Part shown: positions 1-8,448 of the stretch, piece after piece
Position numbering within the stretch: the stretch's first letter is position 1
How the letters are laid out: each line of letters opens with the position of its first letter
Assembly (NCBI GenBank): GCA_004000155.1
Contig: RCSS01000400.1
Span: 1-17,646, forward strand
Length of the DNA: 17,646 bases
Source: Tubulinosema ratisbonensis
Lineage: Eukaryota; Microsporidia; Tubulinosematidae
Direction: 5' to 3'
The notes under the pieces: generated by a model
What the model was told of the DNA's origin: nothing
The model's input: the letters and a program-made list of their open reading frames with translations, nothing else
The model's database searches: none
Program-made: the position numbers and the translations under genes

Positions 1-728
1 CACTGAAACAAATTACCAAAAATAGAAGTTAAAGAATCTAAAACACAAACTATAACCAAAAGAATATTATAATCTTGGTTGGTTAAAAAATATGAAGAAT
101 AACAAACACCACTCAAAAAGATTATATGGGACAAAGGCACTATTCCTTTATCCTTTTTACTGCTAAATTTCTTGCTAACCTGTTTTAATGGGTAGAATTG
201 TAAACTTAAAATTAGTATAAGAATAATTAACTGACCTGTTAGCTGTGCAAGAATAGGTTTATTCAAATAAATTAACATTACTGTAAGATGGAATGTTTTT
301 CTTTTTAGGTTTGTGTTAACATGTTTTGTAGCATAAATTAACTGTAAAATAGCACAAAATAAACAAATTATTGAAAAATAAATTATTTTTTTGTAATGAA
401 TTAAAAGAAAATTAAAAACAAAATTTTTTAGATTGATGCATAAATCAGCATAAACTAATAAATTCACAAATTGAAAAATCATTTCTTTACAGTTGTTATG
501 ACAAATTAAATGAGTTATCTGAAAAATATACAAAAAAGGTACTTTTTTTTCTAATTCTACCAATGAAATACAAATAACCACAAGTTCATATAAATCAAAA
601 CAATGCTTATATGTGTTAAGCACCATGAAATAAGTAACAAATGTCAAATTTTCTACAAAATTGTAATATAAAATGTTTTTTAAGGAGAATAAAACTATGA
701 CAAACTCTAAACAAAATAATAAACGCAT
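1..728 (-). CDS. SEC59: Probable dolichol kinase, N-terminal part (cut by window edge)
   Basis: An uninterrupted frame of 242 codons runs from an ATG at 728-726 off the left edge; no stop is reached. An in-frame TGA at 734-732, two codons upstream, limits the start. The product is a chain of hydrophobic segments, as expected of an ER multi-pass protein. Seen: RKTFH at residues 143-147, KDKGIVPLSH at 192-201 and DSLTSIFG at 231-238. These match, in order and spacing, the dolichol kinase family landmarks RK.FH, D.G...LTH and GD..AS.FG (CTP-binding region). The usual glycine before the last aspartate is replaced. Dolichol kinase uses CTP to make dolichyl phosphate, the carrier for dolichol-linked mannose. 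The C-terminal catalytic part is outside the window. A phytol-kinase or CDP-DAG-synthase relative is the alternative; the motif set favours dolichol kinase. Its start lies 79 bp from the divergent Gid9-like gene, so the promoters must be very short or shared. Confidence 0.78.
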   Translation of the reverse strand, partial: MRLLFCLEFVIVLFSLKNILYYNFVENLTFVTYFMVLNTYKHCFDLYELVVICISLVELEKKVPFLYIFQITHLICHNNCKEMIFQFVNLLVYADLCINLKNFVFNFLLIHYKKIIYFSIICLFCAILQLIYATKHVNTNLKRKTFHLTVMLIYLNKPILAQLTGQLIILILILSLQFYPLKQVSKKFSSKKDKGIVPLSHIIFLSGVCYSSYFLTNQDYNILLVIVCVLDSLTSIFGNLFQ

Positions 729-807
729 AAATCAAAATAAAAATTCATAAAAAAATTTAAAATTTACCAATAAAATATAAAACAAATTCAAAAATAAATA
801 AAATAGA

Positions 808-1764
808 ATGAACGAGAATTCTATCTTACAACAAAGAATGAAAGAATTACTCATGAAATCGATCCAGAAATTGTTCACCAAACTCACAGCTTATTACAAN
901 NNAGGAAAGATCACCAGAGAAGAGTTTATACTTAAGCTGGATAAGTTTAAGGAAAGAGTTCAAGAAGTGGAAAGACAGGTCAACAGAATTGACAGCATAA
1001 TCGAACAAAGGAACAAACTTGATGAATTTAATTTTATTATTTTAGAGCATCTTTCCTTTAAAGGCTATGAAAAGACAGCAGAGTATTTTAGAAATAAGTA
1101 TTTTAAACAAAGTAAAGAAGAATTAGCTGTTATTTCTGATTGTGAATTTTATAAAAAAATAAGAAATTATTTTTTACAAATTGAGAAAGGAGAATGTGAA
1201 GAAGCACTTCAGTTTATGAAAGAATATAAAAGTTTGATAAAGGATGGGGTAGAAGAATTAGAGCATAAAATGAAAGTGATAAATTTTATTAAATTGGCAC
1301 GTCAAAACAAAGCAGCTGCAATAGAAAGCGCTAGAATAAATTTTAGTGAGGATTCAGGTGAAATCAGAGATTTTCTACTAAANTTGTTAAATGATTCTAA
1401 TGATGAAACATTAAAAAGCCACNATGAAATGATAATCAACGAAGTAAGGGAAATTTTTTATGATAAAGTAAAGAAATTATTTATGATTGAAGACAGGTTA
1501 ACTAATTTAATAAATTATGGATTGATAGCTTATAGTACAATTAATTGTGGGAGTGAATTACAATGCCCAGGGTGTGCTTATAAGAAATACAGTGTTATGG
1601 TTAATAGGACAGAGAATTCTATTATATTGTGTGAAGGGGATAAAACAGTGCTTGATGAAAGTAATATGGCATATACTGATGAAAAGGGAAAGGTTTATGG
1701 AATGAATTATTTGCAGAAAGCCAAGAAACAATTGGTTATGCCAAGAATATGTTACTTTGTTTAA
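808..1764 (+). CDS. GID9: CTLH/GID E3 ubiquitin ligase subunit, Gid9/MAEA-like
   Basis: 318 residues. Seen: an N-terminal basic helical part with a probable coiled coil (about 40-75); a LisH-like segment (about 75-105) containing LSFKGYEKTAEYF; a CTLH-type helical segment (about 112-170); a CRA-like end containing NYGLIAYST; and a C-terminal degenerate RING beginning CPGC at about 263-266. The stretch DESN...GKVYGMNYL (about 293-311) parallels the MAEA/Gid9 signature NENNPP...NGYVYGYNSL, which separates it from the sister subunit Rmd5/Gid2. In yeast and animals this subunit pairs with Rmd5 as the RING dimer of the GID/CTLH ligase. The protein is shorter than the usual roughly 400 residues. 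Its last RING-like part stops early, and the expected CP pair reads MP. Two short N patches fall inside it. The first ATG is used; M11 and M16 are less likely alternatives. No CCC motif is seen upstream. Confidence 0.82.
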   Translation: MNENSILQQRMKELLMKSIQKLFTKLTAYYXXGKITREEFILKLDKFKERVQEVERQVNRIDSIIEQRNKLDEFNFIILEHLSFKGYEKTAEYFRNKYFKQSKEELAVISDCEFYKKIRNYFLQIEKGECEEALQFMKEYKSLIKDGVEELEHKMKVINFIKLARQNKAAAIESARINFSEDSGEIRDFLLXLLNDSNDETLKSHXEMIINEVREIFYDKVKKLFMIEDRLTNLINYGLIAYSTINCGSELQCPGCAYKKYSVMVNRTENSIILCEGDKTVLDESNMAYTDEKGKVYGMNYLQKAKKQLVMPRICYFV

Positions 1765-2977
1765 TTAAAAATATGTGATGTTAANNATTTTATGATTAAT
1801 TAATTATTTTTTTTAATTTACTTAACTTTACTTTAAAAAATAATAAATGAATGAGAAAAATACTTTAAAATTAATCAAAATTATAAAAGTTTAATGATTA
1901 AAGAAAAAATTAAGTTAAAAAATTTAACTTTTAAGGTAATTTTAAAGGGCTTCAAAAACATCAGCATATCGCAAAAAAATATTTAGTCAAATTTATAATA
2001 ATTATTCAATAATACAAATTATTTTGAAAAACTTTAATAATAAAATGATATTTTATCAAGCAAAAATATCAGTAGAATGACTAAATTATAAGTACCAATA
2101 AACTTTAAGTGGTTTGGTGGCATCAGTTAAAGATGTCATTTGCTGATTATTTATATGAGTTTGTAAAAAATATATATTAACCTGAAAATTAAATAAATAA
2201 TGGTTCTTACAAATAATTCTTTAAAAACAAACTTTCTGGTTACTTAACCAGATACAACTTTCCGGATGAGCAACATATCACAACCATCTTCTTATGATTA
2301 GGTATTTGTCTTAGACTCCCGTAATTTGTCGGTGGCAAAAAAACTTTTCAAATAATTTTTTTCAAATAATTTTTTATTTTATTTTTATTTACTTCGTGTG
2401 TGGTTTTCATCTCTTGAGGGGGTATATATTTTTTTTATTTTTAAATTTTTTATAATACATTTTTCAATAAATTATTTGTTGGTTATACAACACATTTTAT
2501 ATTTATTTTAAAAGGTACAGTAAAAGATCTTTGTACAGATTTCCCATCCCTAGGAAAAACACAATCAACTTTTAGTACAAAAAGTAATCTCTGCAAATCT
2601 TTAGATGTTGTCTGAAATATCTTACAACCTTAGCCTGTGTCAGATATCTTGAATGATTTTGGGTATCAAAAAAATACATCGTTTTTTTAAAATTAATTAT
2701 TTTTATGATTATTTTTGAAACTCAATTATTGCAATTAATTTGTTTTTTGATTATTTAATAATTAGTTCTAGATCTTTTTTGAGCTTTTATAAATTTAGTT
2801 TGAAGTTCTAAACATAAGAATATATTAATCAGAATTGATTAAGTCTTTATATTTTTTTAAAAATTTTAATATATTATTATGAACAACTATTTATGTAATT
2901 GAGTTTACATGAACTGTAACTTATAAAAAATTATCTGGGCTTTTTTTCAAAAAGTCATCAGATACAGTTTTTTCTTA
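1765..2977. other. Gene-free AT-rich tract
   Basis: No convincing coding region or RNA gene is seen on either strand. The tract is mostly A/T homopolymer-like sequence. A slightly more complex island lies at about 2230-2345 and a dispersed repeat copy at 2510-2554. The tract leads into the transposase relics that follow. Confidence 0.6.
2510..2554 (+). repeat. Dispersed repeat, copy 1
   Basis: This 45-bp segment matches 9906-9950 at 39 of 45 positions in the same orientation, with the shared core AAAAGATCTTTGTA. Similarity continues weakly for about 30 bp downstream. In the same relative frame both copies encode KDLC.DF.SLG. The copies may therefore derive from a coding part of an old mobile element rather than from simple sequence. 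The parent element is not identified. Confidence 0.7.
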
Positions 2978-3640
2978 TGTCGCAGTTATGATCGAGCAAT
3001 GAAATAGCTTAAAAACTCAAAATTTAAGACAAAATATTAGTTACAAATGCAAATTTGTATGATTATGAATTACAAAAGGTTTTTTAGATATGAAAAGTGG
3101 ACATGAATTTACCTTTTTCAGATTAATATGATTTTTTAATAGTGAAATAAGCTTAGCAAAGATTTAGAAGACCTTTACCCTCTATTTTCAAAAGTGGCCA
3201 TTAACGTTTTTCCAGAATTGCAGAAATTTGTATCTTAGCCGTTAATACATTACACCTTATATTAGGAGAATTATTTGTTGATATCTTAAAACATGAGAAT
3301 TTTAACAGAGGAATATGGAATCGTATCGGTGGTGATAGACTTAAATGAAATAAAAAATAACGTCGCTGTAAACATTTCAAAGGTATTTGAGTAATAAAAG
3401 GAATAGAAACCACTTTGAAAAGGAATGTATTATGTAGAAACTAAGATTGATAAGCTGATATTATTTATTCTGCTTTGTCAAATATTTTTATATGTTCAAC
3501 TATGTTACCAATTCTTTCAAAGTTAAACAAGTGAGTAGGAAGAAATTTTAATCATTTCATAATTAATAAAAAAAATTTTCTTTGATTTGTTTACCAGAAA
3601 ACATAAAAATACAATATAAAGTTTTGACGATTTATTAAAA
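2978..3640 (+). pseudogene. Probable second Merlin-like transposase relic, badly decayed
   Basis: Reading through stops, residues from 2978 give C..Y..AMK (a CxxC...M with the second Cys changed to Tyr), then LQM...C and FF..EK. These sit where Merlin/IS1016 transposases have WRC...C and SFF...K in their N-terminal zinc-finger part. After a frame shift, 3214-3347 is open and ends near IGG (3325-3333), followed by RRCKHFKGI and VIKGIE. Those recall the family's RKYNRG and WVFGGIE. A weak echo of the VNH..NF...TQNIE block lies near 3560-3620. Many stops and at least one frameshift make it dead. The match is much weaker than in the next relic and could be partly chance. Confidence 0.36.
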
Positions 3641-3845
3641 ACAATAATTAATAATAGAAACAGGCACAAAAATAATATTTGGGGGTTTTATTTTGTATTT
3701 ATAATTTCTGTAAAGTTTGTCTTTGTTGCGGTAGGTAAATTTAGAGACTAAAATACGAGGTAAAATATTTGATCAAATGTTAAAAATTGTGATTGTTAAT
3801 TAAGTATGATTAAACCTATAATTAGGTTGCATTTTTATGTTAACT

Positions 3846-4665
3846 TGTAATTCCAAAATCTGAAAATTATACGAGACAGTGAAACTACAAATGGCGGTAA
3901 CTAATATACATATCTTAGAATACTTGAAAAGACTGATTTTTCTTATATAATGTACTATATTTGCAAATATTTACAAATTTATAATCATTTTTTTCAAAGT
4001 TCAATTTAGGTGTAGTGTGTGCAAAATAGATGCACTAGATACTCAATCGAAAGGTATTTTTATCAAGAAACATTGTAAAACTATAATAATCCTTTTTTTC
4101 TTTACTTTAGATATTCAAGCAAAAGCATTTATTGAAAACATGCTTAAAAAGCTTTTACTTTCAACCACATAAAGCATTTGCAGAAAGAGCTTTTAATTTT
4201 AAACTAAAAAATGCAAAAAAGTAGGTGTCAATAAAGAGATATTTTAAATTGATGAAATGCATCTCAACAGAAAAAAAATTCCATGTTGGTAGGGTCTACA
4301 ATCAATGAATTATATTAGGTGGTATTTTTGAGTGATAAAGGAAAATTTTTATGACCAAATTTAGAAATAAAACATCAGAGACTCTCGGAAAATNGTTGTA
4401 AAAATAGTCAGTAAAACAACTTTATTTACAGATCGGTGATACTCATGCATGTTTCTTTAATCATAATATTATTTTGATCANAATTTCGTAAACTATCGAT
4501 ATAATTTTGTAAACAAAATTTATAAAATTCATAACCAGAATATTAAGGCATTACAGGCATCATTAAAAATATTTAAAAGAAAAACTTTATTCTAAGCAGA
4601 AAAGAGCAAAATATTATATTGCTGAGTTTTTATTTAGAAAAGATTTACTAAGGAATGAAATTTAG
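3846..4665 (+). pseudogene. Decayed Merlin (IS1016/ISXO2-like) DDE transposase
   Basis: From 4221 one frame, broken by several stops, reads VGVNKEIF.IDEMHLNRKK....W.G. This matches the Merlin/ISXO2-like block IGG...VEIDE...RK......W..G. The first catalytic Asp is at 4251-4253. Sixty codons on, TDR at 4428-4436 gives the second Asp. Thirty-eight codons further, IHNQNIK at 4527-4547 matches HTQNIE, with the catalytic Glu now Lys. Just before it, VNYRYNFVN matches the VNHS.NFV block. After a +1 frame change, YYIAEFLFRK (about 4612-4641) matches the conserved YLAEFLFR end, and the frame stops at 4663-4665. The N-terminal zinc-finger region (3846-4000) is only faintly seen. In-frame stops, a frameshift and loss of the Glu make it non-functional. 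A G run at 3681-3685 and a C run at 4812-4815 could mark ends; no target-site duplication was found. Confidence 0.7.
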
Positions 4666-5559
4666 AAATATTTAAAAATTTAATTAAAATACTTTTATTG
4701 ATATTTTATTTGGTCTTTTTTTAAAAATGAGTTTCACAATTTTTTAATATTGAATCATATTTTTCTATAAATTTATCTTTTTCTTAATAATTTAGGTGCC
4801 AAATTTCCTTGCCCCTACAGAAGCAAACTCTGTTTAAGAATTCTTTGGTTAAATTTTTTTTAAACACTCCAAAAATAGTAAATATGTCGGATTAACTTAA
4901 AATTTTTCTTTAAAGAATAATTTTCTTAATTTGAATTAACAAAAACAATAAATTTAATTAAAAATATTTATCGTGATTGTAAAATTTTTATCTATTTTTA
5001 ACAATATAAGATTTAATTCTAAGAAATTATAATAAGTTTATTTTCAGGTTGGAAAACAAAGTATTCTTCATATAAAAAAAGGGCCGGCCTGAGTATAGGC
5101 AATCCATAAGAAGATTCATTGTCATATCTTCCATATTATTATGCCATATTTAGTCAATAATAAACATTATTATAATATATTTATATAAAATTAAGTATAG
5201 TTATTAAATATAGCTCAAGTATTTAACCAATTAATACCCACTTTATTGCTTGCTTAAGTTTACCATACCTTGCAGGATTAATTACAGATTAAACAAAGTA
5301 TACCATCTCTTAAATTTTTGATTCTTTAACAACAAAAAAGAACAATCTAAATTCGACTAATTAAATTTCTTTCTTATTAATTTAGAAATGATATTTACAT
5401 TTTCAAGAAAAAAGTAAAATAATTTTTTTTAAAATCCTAAAAATTATATTTGTAATATAAAATATTTTTAAATATTCATTAAAATAAATAATTAATCATT
5501 CAAATAAATTTATAAAACAAAATGTGTCAGAAATTTTATAAAAAAACAATCAAANTNNA
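4666..5559. other. Intergenic tract upstream of the Rab11-like gene
   Basis: No gene or RNA is recognised. The tract is A/T-rich except for a short G+C island at 5081-5100 (GGGCCGGCCTGAG..., containing the palindrome GGCCGGCC) and a patch at about 4796-4835. The last 20 bases before the Rab11-like start contain N residues, so any start signal there cannot be read. Confidence 0.55.
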
Positions 5560-6213
5560 ATGANNNANAAAGGAAACGAAACAAACTTAATAGAAGATTA
5601 CAAATACATTTTTAAAATAATTCTAGTAGGAGATTCAGGAGTAGGTAAAACAAATTTACTCTCTCGACTGACAAACAAAGGATTCTCATCAGAGATCCAT
5701 GCCACCATTGGGGTAGAATTCTCATCAGTCTCTTTTAAAATAGGTGATGATAACATAAAAGCACACATATGGGACACAGCTGGCCAAGAAAGGTACAGAG
5801 CAATCACTTCTTCTTATTACAGAGGTACATTTGGAGCATTGATTGTGTTTGACCTGACCAGAAAAAAATCTTTGACTGAGTTATTTGATCATTGGCTCAT
5901 TAGACTAAGAGAATATTCCAGCAAGGATATGGTTATTATGTTGGTAGGAAATAAGAGTGATTTAACTAAACAAAGAGAAGTAAAGAAGGAAGAAGCTATG
6001 AAATTAGCAGAAGAAAATAATTTGGTTTATTTTGAGACATCAGCTTTGTCTGGTGAGAATGTTAACAAGGTATTCTTTGAACTTATTAAGAATATTTATG
6101 AGAAGAATAAGATTGTTACTTTGCCAGAGGCTAAGAAAAAGATTGATGTCAAAGAAAAAGAAGTAGAAAATATAAAAAATTTAAAAAAGAAAAGAAAAAA
6201 CAATTGTTGTTAA
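5560..6213 (+). CDS. Rab11/Ypt31-like small GTPase
   Basis: 217 residues with the full Rab set: P-loop GDSGVGKT at 24-31, switch I Thr49 in TIGVEF, WDTAGQERY at 71-79, NKSD at 131-134, ETSAL at 159-163, and a polybasic tail ending in CC for double geranylgeranylation. TIGVEF, IKAHIWDTAGQERYRAITSSYYRG and VIMLVGNKSDL are closest to Rab11/Ypt31, which acts in late-Golgi and recycling traffic. Rab2/Rab4/Rab14 share some of these and cannot be wholly excluded. Residues 2-3 are ambiguous, and the start rests on the ATG at 5560 in a patch of N; the conserved domain begins at about residue 14, so little is at stake. The stop TAA overlaps an AATAAA (6213-6218), a possible polyadenylation signal. The gene lies tail to tail with the Rab1-like gene. 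Confidence 0.93.
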   Translation: MXXKGNETNLIEDYKYIFKIILVGDSGVGKTNLLSRLTNKGFSSEIHATIGVEFSSVSFKIGDDNIKAHIWDTAGQERYRAITSSYYRGTFGALIVFDLTRKKSLTELFDHWLIRLREYSSKDMVIMLVGNKSDLTKQREVKKEEAMKLAEENNLVYFETSALSGENVNKVFFELIKNIYEKNKIVTLPEAKKKIDVKEKEVENIKNLKKKRKNNCC

Positions 6214-6599
6214 ATAAAAACAGGAGAATTAAAAAATAATTTATTTAATTTGAAATAATTAAAATTAGTTTATTTTTTTAAAAAGAAAAAAATAAAAATT
6301 TATTTTTAATTTTTAAATTGCAAATTAATTTTTATAATTTTTGAATAAAATTAAGTGAAAAAAAATAAATTATCAAAGATTTTTAAAAAACAAATTTTTA
6401 TTTAAAAACTTAATTTTCAAAATAACAAATCTTTTATGATTTAAATCGATTTTTACTGATTAAAAAGCAATATTTTTAAATTTAATTTTTATAAAAAAAA
6501 TTAAATAGAATTATAAATATATTTACTTATACAATTAATTAAATTTAAAAATATAAATAATCATTTTAAAAATAAATAATAAAAATATTTCTTTTTATT
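6214..6599. other. Convergent intergenic spacer between two Rab genes
   Basis: 386 bp of nearly pure A/T with short homopolymers. It must hold the 3' ends of both convergent transcripts. AATAAA-like words occur on both strands. No gene or repeat is seen. Confidence 0.6.
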
Positions 6600-7211
6600 T
6601 TAACAACATCTGCTATTTGAAGCATTCTCTACAATTTCTTTTAATTTATTTTTATCTTTGCTTTCAAACACTCCTTTGATTGATTTATCTATCAAAACTT
6701 TGGTTAAACTTTCAAATGCATCAGAAACTAAAAGATTATCCTTAGCACTGACCTCAAAATATCTTTCTAAAGGAATATTCCACTTCTTAAGAAAAGGTAT
6801 CACATTTTCTTCCTTGTTAACTGCTATTTTATCTTTCATATCTGATTTATTACCTAAAATAAGTATTTCTCTCTTAGAAGAAGCATATTCTTCTATTTTT
6901 TTAAGCCATTTATCTAAAGATTCAAAGCTCTCTAAATTTGTAAGATCAAATAAAACAATGATCCCATGTGAGCCACGGTAGTAACTTTTGGTAATGGCAT
7001 TAAATCTTTCTTGTCCTGCTGTGTCCCAGAGTTGCAATTTACATTTTTTATTGTCTAAGTTTATTGTTTTAATTTTAAAATCTACTCCAATGGTAGAAAC
7101 ATATTCATCTGCAAAGACTGAGTCTGTGTATTGTAAAAGGAAGCAAGTCTTTCCTACTCCACTGTCTCCAATTAATGTTATTTTGAATAAATAATCGTAT
7201 TCAGTGTCCAT
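6600..7211 (-). CDS. YPT1: Rab1/Ypt1-like small GTPase
   Basis: 203 residues. GDSGVGKT at 15-22, switch I Thr40 in DEYVSTIGVDFKIKT, WDTAGQERF at 62-70, YYRGSHGIIV at 77-86, NKSD at 121-124, EVSAK at 153-157, and a C-terminal CC for prenylation. The effector region and YYRGSHGII are the Rab1/Ypt1 signature (ER-to-Golgi transport); Sec4/Rab8 is the next possibility. The segment between NKSD and EVSAK is a few residues longer than usual. Translation starts at the first ATG. A CCC triplet lies a few bases upstream (see 7216-7218). The second Rab next door is a different subfamily, so the pair is not a recent tandem copy. Confidence 0.92.
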   Translation of the reverse strand: MDTEYDYLFKITLIGDSGVGKTCFLLQYTDSVFADEYVSTIGVDFKIKTINLDNKKCKLQLWDTAGQERFNAITKSYYRGSHGIIVLFDLTNLESFESLDKWLKKIEEYASSKREILILGNKSDMKDKIAVNKEENVIPFLKKWNIPLERYFEVSAKDNLLVSDAFESLTKVLIDKSIKGVFESKDKNKLKEIVENASNSRCC

Positions 7212-7215
7212 GAAT

Positions 7216-7218
7216 GGG
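7216..7218 (-). promoter_or_regulatory. CCC start-region signal of the Rab1-like gene
   Basis: On the minus strand the sequence reads AACCCATTC-ATG, with CCC ending four bases before the start codon. The placement agrees with the CCC motif known close upstream of microsporidian genes and repeats at three other genes here. Confidence 0.5.
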
Positions 7219-7299
7219 TTTTTAAAATAAACAATTTCATAAAAAATAAAATTTAATAAAATTTAAATTAAAAAAATATTTTTAATACCTTAATTTAAT

Positions 7300-8271
7300 T
7301 TATAATTCAATAAGACCACTCTTTTCTAAAACATTAACCTGTACAACAAACTTAAACTTATCTTTCCAATAATCACTCACTCTTTTTAAAGAATCTTCCT
7401 TTACTAAACACCAAACACCATCCTCACCACCAGAACCACTCATTCCACATCCAATAACATCCATCTCAAAAGTATTTAACAATACTTTGTACTGGTAAAA
7501 TGGTACTATTTTCTCAGAAATCTTTGCCAATTCAATTAAATATTCTTTAAAAAGATTCTTTAATTCAACATTCCCTAAACAACCTAACTTAATTAATTTG
7601 TTTATATTTTTATTAATTGGTATTAAATCATTCCACACTCTTTTATTCTCTAAAAAATGAAAACATTCTTTTGTGTCATTTGATTTTAGCATAGAACCAA
7701 GTAACATTGTCATTTTAAAGGTTCTTAATTTTGTAGAAATACCATTTTTATAAAAGATATTACCTTTGTAGACTGAAAAAATGTCTATCCCTGATGCTAA
7801 AGGAGAGAAATGGTTATTGATTTCTTTGCATAAATCAATAAAAATGTACTCTTTTATGTCAAAGGAATCAAATAAAATTTTTGAAATACCAACCACCAAA
7901 CAAGAAGAAGAACCTAACCCTAATTTTACCCCTTCTTTGGTAAAAAATGCTTCATCAAAATTAAAATTTACCTTAAAAGTTCCTTTTGGCATAAACTTAG
8001 TCAAACAAAAGAATTCTTTTACAATTTTAATTACAAAGCTTTCATTTTTTGTAGTAGAAGCATAAATTCCATTTTTAAAAGTAAGTTTTTCTTTTTTACC
8101 ATCTGTCTCATAAGTAAAATCAAATGTGTCAGTCTGTTCGTATGAATATGATATGTTTAAGTATGAATCTACTGTTAATGAAACAGCTTCTTCACCTAAA
8201 CAGACTAAGTATCCTCCGTTTATTACAACTTTGCCAGGTACTTTAAAACTTTTTCTAGCTAAAGAGGTCAT
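7300..8271 (-). CDS. ERG8: Phosphomevalonate kinase (GHMP family)
   Basis: 323 residues. It phosphorylates mevalonate-5-phosphate to the diphosphate with ATP, in the mevalonate route to isoprenoids. Seen: PGKVVINGGYLV at 12-23 (GHMP motif 1, with the GGYLV typical of Erg8), GLGSSSCL at 118-125 (ATP-binding motif 2), SGIDIFSVYKGNIFY at 160-174 (matching the Erg8 GSGFDV...YGSI.Y block), and GCGMSGSGGEDGV at 274-286 (motif 3). It is well below the roughly 450 residues of the yeast enzyme, in line with microsporidian shortening, but all motifs remain. The start is the first ATG, two bases after a CCC. The route feeds prenyl groups to Rab proteins and the dolichol used by the kinase at the left edge. 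Confidence 0.9.
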   Translation of the reverse strand: MTSLARKSFKVPGKVVINGGYLVCLGEEAVSLTVDSYLNISYSYEQTDTFDFTYETDGKKEKLTFKNGIYASTTKNESFVIKIVKEFFCLTKFMPKGTFKVNFNFDEAFFTKEGVKLGLGSSSCLVVGISKILFDSFDIKEYIFIDLCKEINNHFSPLASGIDIFSVYKGNIFYKNGISTKLRTFKMTMLLGSMLKSNDTKECFHFLENKRVWNDLIPINKNINKLIKLGCLGNVELKNLFKEYLIELAKISEKIVPFYQYKVLLNTFEMDVIGCGMSGSGGEDGVWCLVKEDSLKRVSDYWKDKFKFVVQVNVLEKSGLIEL

Positions 8272-8272
8272 A

Positions 8273-8275
8273 GGG
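8273..8275 (-). promoter_or_regulatory. CCC start-region signal of phosphomevalonate kinase
   Basis: On the minus strand the sequence is TTTTACCCT-ATG, with CCC one base before the start codon. It is almost identical to the context at 13699-13703. Confidence 0.55.
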
Positions 8276-8408
8276 TAAAATTTATAAAATAAAATAAATA
8301 TTTATTTTTAATTGTAAGAAAAATACATTTTTATTTTATAAAATACATTTTTTATAATAGTTTTTTATCCATAAAATATTATTATTTCTAATTTATAAAT
8401 ACACTCTT

Positions 8409-8433
8409 TTTTATTTTATTTTATTTTATTTTA
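8409..8433. repeat. TTTTA microsatellite, five units
   Basis: Five perfect TTTTA units lie in the spacer just beyond the 3' end of the mu-chain gene. This is simple sequence, likely variable in length between strains. Confidence 0.8.
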
Positions 8434-8448
8434 TTTTTTTATTCTTTT

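Noticed and set aside
2240..2350. Short minus-strand peptide frame (contains MVVICCSSGKLYLVK)
   Set aside because: Looks protein-like, but only about 36 codons between stops and without a match; too short to call.
3201..3413. 70-codon minus-strand frame
   Set aside because: Short, odd composition, no family or start signal; lies across the plus-strand transposase relic.
3681..4815. G run and C run as ends of the Merlin relic
   Set aside because: The two ends match only over four or five bases, and no target-site duplication flanks them; mentioned as possible but not called as terminal repeats.
1765..5559. Search for tRNA, 5S rRNA, snRNA or SRP RNA in the large gap
   Set aside because: No TTCGA-type tRNA arm in a fitting cloverleaf context and no recognisable snRNA or SRP core was seen.
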